From assembly GCF_008704855.1 (NCBI RefSeq), contig NZ_CP023691.1, positions 5,518,001 to 5,582,000 on the forward strand: DNA of 64,000 nucleotides, read 5' to 3'. Both the position numbers and the translations under genes were made by a program. The notes beneath the pieces are model-generated. The model was not told where the DNA came from. It worked only from the letters and a program-made list of their open reading frames with translations, and searched no databases. This DNA comes from Streptomyces platensis (GTDB lineage: Bacteria > Actinomycetota > Actinomycetes > Streptomycetales > Streptomycetaceae). This document shows, one piece after another, positions 60,403-64,000 of the stretch; position 1 is the stretch's first letter, and each line of letters opens with the position of its first letter.

Positions 60403-62439
60403 ATGCCGAACCGCCTGGCCCATGAGACTTCCCCGTATCTGCTCCAGCACGCCGACAACCCGGTCGACTGGTGGCCCTGGTCCGCCGCCGCGTTCGAGGA
60501 GGCCCGGCGGCGCGGTGTGCCGGTGCTGCTCAGCGTGGGGTACAGCTCGTGCCACTGGTGTCATGTGATGGCGCACGAGAGCTTCGAGGACGCGGCCACC
60601 GCTGAGCTGCTCAACGAGCACTTCGTGGCCGTCAAGGTGGACCGCGAGGAGCGTCCGGATGTCGACGCCGTCTATATGGAGGCCGTGCAGGCCGCCACGG
60701 GCCAGGGTGGCTGGCCCATGACCGTCTTTCTCACGCCCGACGCCGAGCCGTTCTACTTCGGTACGTACTTCCCGCCCGAGCCCCGTCACGGCATGCCGTC
60801 CTTCGGGCAGATTCTCGACGGGGTGCGCAATGCCTGGGCGGACCGCCGTGACGAGGTCGGTGAGGTCGCCGGCCGGATCGTCGCCGATCTCGCCGGACGT
60901 TCGCTGACCGGGGCGCTGCCCGCGGACCGGCGGCCGCCGGGGCCCGAGGAGCTGCACGGCGCCCTGATGGGGCTGACCCGCGAATTCGACGCGGTGAACG
61001 GCGGATTCGGCGGTGCGCCCAAGTTCCCGCCGTCCATGGTGCTGGAATTCCTGCTCCGCCACTACGCGCGCACCGGGTCCGCCGGGGCCCTGGAAATGGC
61101 GCAGGCGACCGGCGCGGCGATGGCCCGTGGTGGCATCTACGACCAGCTCGGCGGCGGTTTCGCGCGCTATGCGGTGGACGCCACCTGGACCGTGCCGCAC
61201 TTCGAGAAGATGCTCTACGACAACGCCCTGCTGTGCCGGACCTACGCCCATCTGTGGCGGGCCACCGGCTCGGACCTGGCCCGCCGGATCGCCGTCGAGA
61301 CGGCCGACTTCATGGTCCGCGAGCTCCGTACCGACCAGGGCGGGTTCGCCTCCGCACTGGACGCGGACAGCGACGACGGCACCGGAAAGCACGTCGAGGG
61401 CGCCTACTACGTCTGGACGCCCGGGCAGCTGCGCGCCGTACTGGGCGACGAGGACGCGGAGTTCGCCGCCACGTGCTTCGGGGTCACCGAGGAGGGCACC
61501 TTCGAGGAGGGCGCCTCGGTCCTCCAACTCCCGGACACCGAGGGCCTGGTGGACGCCGAACGGGTGGCCTCCGTCAAACGGCGGCTGCTCGCGGCGCGGG
61601 AGGAGCGGCCGCGCCCGGGGCGTGACGACAAGGTCGTCGCCTCCTGGAACGGGCTGGCCATCGCCGCGCTCGCCGAAACCGGTGCCTACTTCGACCGGCC
61701 GGACCTCATCCAGGCCGCCACCGACGCCGCCGACCTGCTGGTTCGCGTCCACATGGACTGGCACGCCCGGCTGCACCGCACCTCCCGCGACGGCACCCCG
61801 GGCGCCAACTCCGGGGTCCTGGAGGACTACGCCGATGTCGCGGAGGGCTTCCTCACCCTGGCCTCGGTCACCGGGGAGGGCGTCTGGGTGGAGTTCGCCG
61901 GGTTCTTCCTGGACACCGTGCTGCTCCAGTTCACCGCCGAGGACGGTTCGCTCTACGACACCGCGGCCGACGCCGAGGCGCTGATCCGCCGCCCCCAGGA
62001 CCCGACCGACAACGCGACGCCCTCCGGGTGGACCGCGGCGGCCGGGGCGCTGCTCTCGTATGCGGCGCTCACCGGCAGCGGCCTCCACCGGGACGCCGCG
62101 GAGCGGGCCCTGGGCATCGTCACCGCGCTCGCCGGGCGGGCCCCGCGCTTCATCGGATGGGGCCTGGCCGTCGCCGAGGCCGCACTGGACGGCCCGCGCG
62201 AGGTCGCGGTCGTCGGCCCGCAGGGCGACCCGGCCACCGTCGCGCTGCACCGCGCCGCGCTGCTCGGCACCGCCCCGGGAGCGGTCGTCGCGCTGGGCGC
62301 CCCCGGGGCCGACGAGGTACCGCTCCTCCAGGACCGCCCCCTGGTGGACGGCCAACCGGCCGCCTACGTCTGCCGCCACTTCACCTGCGAGCGGCCGACC
62401 ACCGACCCGGAGGAGCTGACGGAGCGCCTCCGGGGGTGA
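60403..62439 (+). CDS. YyaL/SSP411-like thioredoxin-fold protein
   Basis: 678 residues. The thioredoxin-like domain (1-170) is [26 protein letters not shown], with [16 protein letters not shown] (CHWC) and [24 protein letters not shown]. Then an alpha/alpha-toroid glycosidase-like domain (180-600: [57 protein letters not shown]). The family is widespread but its activity is unproven; a role in carbohydrate or epimerase-type chemistry is suggested for relatives. ATG 60403. It ends in a very strong terminator. Confidence 0.88.
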   Translation: MPNRLAHETSPYLLQHADNPVDWWPWSAAAFEEARRRGVPVLLSVGYSSCHWCHVMAHESFEDAATAELLNEHFVAVKVDREERPDVDAVYMEAVQAATGQGGWPMTVFLTPDAEPFYFGTYFPPEPRHGMPSFGQILDGVRNAWADRRDEVGEVAGRIVADLAGRSLTGALPADRRPPGPEELHGALMGLTREFDAVNGGFGGAPKFPPSMVLEFLLRHYARTGSAGALEMAQATGAAMARGGIYDQLGGGFARYAVDATWTVPHFEKMLYDNALLCRTYAHLWRATGSDLARRIAVETADFMVRELRTDQGGFASALDADSDDGTGKHVEGAYYVWTPGQLRAVLGDEDAEFAATCFGVTEEGTFEEGASVLQLPDTEGLVDAERVASVKRRLLAAREERPRPGRDDKVVASWNGLAIAALAETGAYFDRPDLIQAATDAADLLVRVHMDWHARLHRTSRDGTPGANSGVLEDYADVAEGFLTLASVTGEGVWVEFAGFFLDTVLLQFTAEDGSLYDTAADAEALIRRPQDPTDNATPSGWTAAAGALLSYAALTGSGLHRDAAERALGIVTALAGRAPRFIGWGLAVAEAALDGPREVAVVGPQGDPATVALHRAALLGTAPGAVVALGAPGADEVPLLQDRPLVDGQPAAYVCRHFTCERPTTDPEELTERLRG

Positions 62440-62488
62440 GCATCCGCCGGTGAACGGCTCGGCCCGGCGCACGGTTCACCGGCGCTTC

Positions 62489-62542
62489 GGCGGCGGCCCC
62501 CTGGGACGTACGGCACAGCGGCCGTCCCAGGGGGCCGCCGCC
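62489..62542 (+). terminator. Terminator after YyaL-like gene
   Basis: A perfect 20-bp stem (62489-62508 with 62523-62542) and a 14-nt loop, about 50 bp downstream of the stop. One of the strongest hairpins in the window. Confidence 0.85.
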
Positions 62543-62565
62543 GGGTCCTAGGACCAGCGACGGAA

Positions 62566-62597
62566 TTGCCCCTGACGTGCGCGTCAAGTTCTAGCCT
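62566..62597 (+). promoter_or_regulatory. Promoter with dyad, MDR oxidoreductase gene
   Basis: TTGCCC (62566-62571), then the dyad TGACG-TGCG-CGTCA (62573-62586), then TAGCCT (62592-62597), 6 nt before the ATG. The -35 to -10 spacing of 20 bp is long, as in activator- or repressor-controlled promoters. Confidence 0.5.
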
Positions 62598-62603
62598 CAC
62601 CGC

Positions 62604-63611
62604 ATGACACACCGCACACACCGCGAAGTCCGCCTGACCGCCCGCCCCCAGGGGCCGGTCACCGATGACCTCTTCGAGCTCGTGGAGGTGCCGGTCCCGG
62701 AACCCGGACCCGGCCAGGTGCTGGTACGCAACACCGTCATGGGCGTCGCCGCCGTGATGCGCACGCTGATGGATGAGACCAGCGTCGTGCCGATGCCGCC
62801 CTTCGGGATCGGCGAGCCGCTGAACGGACCCGCCGTCGGCGAGGTGGTGGCCGCCCCGGGGACCGGCTTCGCGCCCGGTGACCTGGTGGAACACCACCTC
62901 GGCTGGCGCGAATACGCCCTGCTGGACGCCGACCGGGTACAACGGCGCGACCCCGGCCTGATGCCCGACCCGGCCGCCTACCTCTCCCAGGGGCCCACCG
63001 CCTGGATGGGCGTGGTGCACGGCGCCGAAGTGCGCCCCGGGGACACCGTCTTCGTCACCGGGGCAGCGGGCGGCGTGGGTTCCCTGGCCGGCCAGATCGC
63101 CCGGCTGCGCGGCGCCACCCGGGTCATCGGCAGCACCGGATCGCAGGAGAAGGCGGACCGGCTGATCAAGGAATTCGGCTATGACGCGGTGGTGCTCCGC
63201 GGCGCCGGCCCCATCGAGGAGCAACTGCGGGCGGCGGCCCCGGAGGGCATCGACGCGCTCTTCGACAATGTGGGCGGGGAGCAGTTGCGGGCCGCCATCG
63301 CCGTCGCCAACCGGGGTGCCCGGCTCGCCCTCGTAGGGGCGCTGTCCAGCCAGCTGTCCCAAGACAGTGCGGCCCACACGGTCGAGATCGACACCCTCGC
63401 GCTGCTCGGCCGCAGCATCACCCTGCGCGGTGTCGCCCTGTACGACCACCTGGACCTGATCCCGGAGTGGAACCAGCGGTTCGGCGAGGGGCTGCGCGAC
63501 GGCACCCTCACCTTCCCGCACACCCGGCTGCACGGTATCGAACAGGCGCCGCGGGCCCTGCGCGAGCTCACCGAAGGGCGCCATCTGGGCGCCGTCCTCG
63601 TGGAGTTGTGA
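62604..63611 (+). CDS. NADP-dependent MDR oxidoreductase (CurA type)
   Basis: 335 residues, medium-chain reductase without zinc ligands. Begins RTHREVRLTARPQGPVTDDLF. VEVPVPEPGPGQVLVRN is followed by GPTAWMGVVHGAEVRPGDTVFVTGAAGGVGSLAGQIARLRG (NADP loop GAAGGVGSLAG), STGSQEKADRLIKEFGYDAV and FDNVGGEQLRAAI. Family members reduce alkenal, prostaglandin or curcumin double bonds. ATG at 62604; leaderless-type TAGCCT box 6 nt upstream. The dyad in its promoter suggests regulated expression. Confidence 0.9.
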   Translation: MTHRTHREVRLTARPQGPVTDDLFELVEVPVPEPGPGQVLVRNTVMGVAAVMRTLMDETSVVPMPPFGIGEPLNGPAVGEVVAAPGTGFAPGDLVEHHLGWREYALLDADRVQRRDPGLMPDPAAYLSQGPTAWMGVVHGAEVRPGDTVFVTGAAGGVGSLAGQIARLRGATRVIGSTGSQEKADRLIKEFGYDAVVLRGAGPIEEQLRAAAPEGIDALFDNVGGEQLRAAIAVANRGARLALVGALSSQLSQDSAAHTVEIDTLALLGRSITLRGVALYDHLDLIPEWNQRFGEGLRDGTLTFPHTRLHGIEQAPRALRELTEGRHLGAVLVEL

Positions 63612-63684
63612 GACACGGCCCCGGGACGCCGTGGCGGAGCCGCGCCAACCCGCCACTGTCAGAGGCCGGTTGTAGCCTCGCAGC

Positions 63685-64000
63685 GTGACGAACTTGCTCG
63701 GGAAGCGATCCCTCGTCCAGGAAGCCGCGGCGCTGCGGGCCGGCACGGACGACCCCGTCGACGCGGTCCACCGCACCTGCGACCGCATCGACGCGGTCGA
63801 TCCGGAGGTGCGGGCCTTCGTGCCGGAGGAGGGGCGGCGTACGCGGCTCCTGGAGGCGGCGCGGCGGGCCGCAGCCGGTGGGGACCCCGCCGGCCGGCCC
63901 GTCCTCCATGGCGTCCCCGTGGGCATCAAGGACATCGTGCGGGTCGACGGGCTGCCCACCCGCGCGGGCTCGGCGCTGCCGCCCGAGGTGCTCGGCGGCC
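63685..64000 (+). CDS. Amidase (amidase-signature family), N-terminal part
   Basis: 105 complete codons to the window edge. The peptide runs through DPVDAVHRTCDRIDAVDPEVRAFVPEE, then RPVLHGVPVGIKDIVRVDGLPTRAGS. GVPVGIKDI holds the catalytic Lys of the Ser-Ser-Lys amidase triad; the two Ser lie beyond the edge. Similar to GatA, AtzF and other small-amide amidases. GTG at 63685 has TAGCCT at 63673-63678, 6 nt upstream, a leaderless type. Co-oriented with the MDR gene, 74 bp apart. Confidence 0.85.
   Translation, partial: MTNLLGKRSLVQEAAALRAGTDDPVDAVHRTCDRIDAVDPEVRAFVPEEGRRTRLLEAARRAAAGGDPAGRPVLHGVPVGIKDIVRVDGLPTRAGSALPPEVLGG

Noticed and set aside
60196-62472. Minus-strand 758-residue frame
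   Set aside because: Antisense to the YyaL-like gene, with no domain.

Overview
This window is chromosomal DNA from a Streptomyces or very close actinomycete. The evidence is the very high GC content, strong third-position G/C bias, frequent GTG starts, AGGAGG-type ribosome sites, many leaderless-type promoters, and marker genes: mycothiol S-conjugate amidase, a carboxylase epsilon subunit, DUF4307, a LAXTG sortase substrate and an OleD-type macrolide glycosyltransferase. From memory, unchecked, the core order resembles the S. coelicolor stretch from about SCO4916 (phosphomannomutase) to SCO4970, with accessory genes inserted.

Layout. 1-1.8 kb (minus): nucleoside and sugar salvage (phosphomannomutase start, purine nucleoside phosphorylase, gamma-glutamylcyclotransferase-like). 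2-7 kb: an LpdA-type flavoprotein, a DeoR and a TetR regulator, and a membrane-anchored esterase. 7-16.9 kb: the acyl-CoA carboxylase neighbourhood. AccA2 (biotin carboxylase/BCCP) is separate from PccB and AccE, and biotin ligase diverges from pccB. Between them lie DJ-1, MOSC, Maf, a class B penicillin-binding protein and a 42-residue membrane protein. 17-27 kb: signalling and envelope genes (class III adenylate cyclase, enoyl-CoA hydratase, GAF-GGDEF protein, histidine ammonia-lyase, LAXTG protein, L,D-transpeptidase lipoprotein, double GNAT protein, DUF2786 protein). 27-35 kb: AraC/methyltransferase divergent pair, a LuxR-type two-component system, a membrane protein, an LtaS-like alkaline-phosphatase-superfamily protein and an EEP-family hydrolase.

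34.9-45.5 kb is the accessory part. It holds TetR, SDR and XRE genes around a clear divergent operator, a deaminase, and a macrolide glycosyltransferase whose promoter spacer is filled by a TetR-type operator. Next come two unrecognised multi-pass membrane proteins, one of them AT-richer with foreign codon use, and about 1.1 kb of non-coding sequence in two stretches. It ends with small DUF7848-type genes and a DUF5919 XRE regulator followed by a NUDIX gene that appears to start at CTG. I see no integrase, tRNA, att site, IS element or CRISPR here, so island status rests on composition and content only.

45.5-64 kb returns to core genes: msrA, metB, an ECF-like sigma factor with a small membrane partner, MarR, ilvA, a DrrAB-like ABC exporter, greA, DUF4307, mca, a large STAND/TPR protein, a YyaL-type thioredoxin-fold protein, an MDR oxidoreductase, and the start of an amidase cut by the window edge.

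Regulation is unusually legible. Strong hairpin terminators lie at most convergent junctions, several inverted repeats sit in promoters, and at least twelve genes have a TANNNT box 6-8 nt before the start codon, which suggests leaderless mRNAs.
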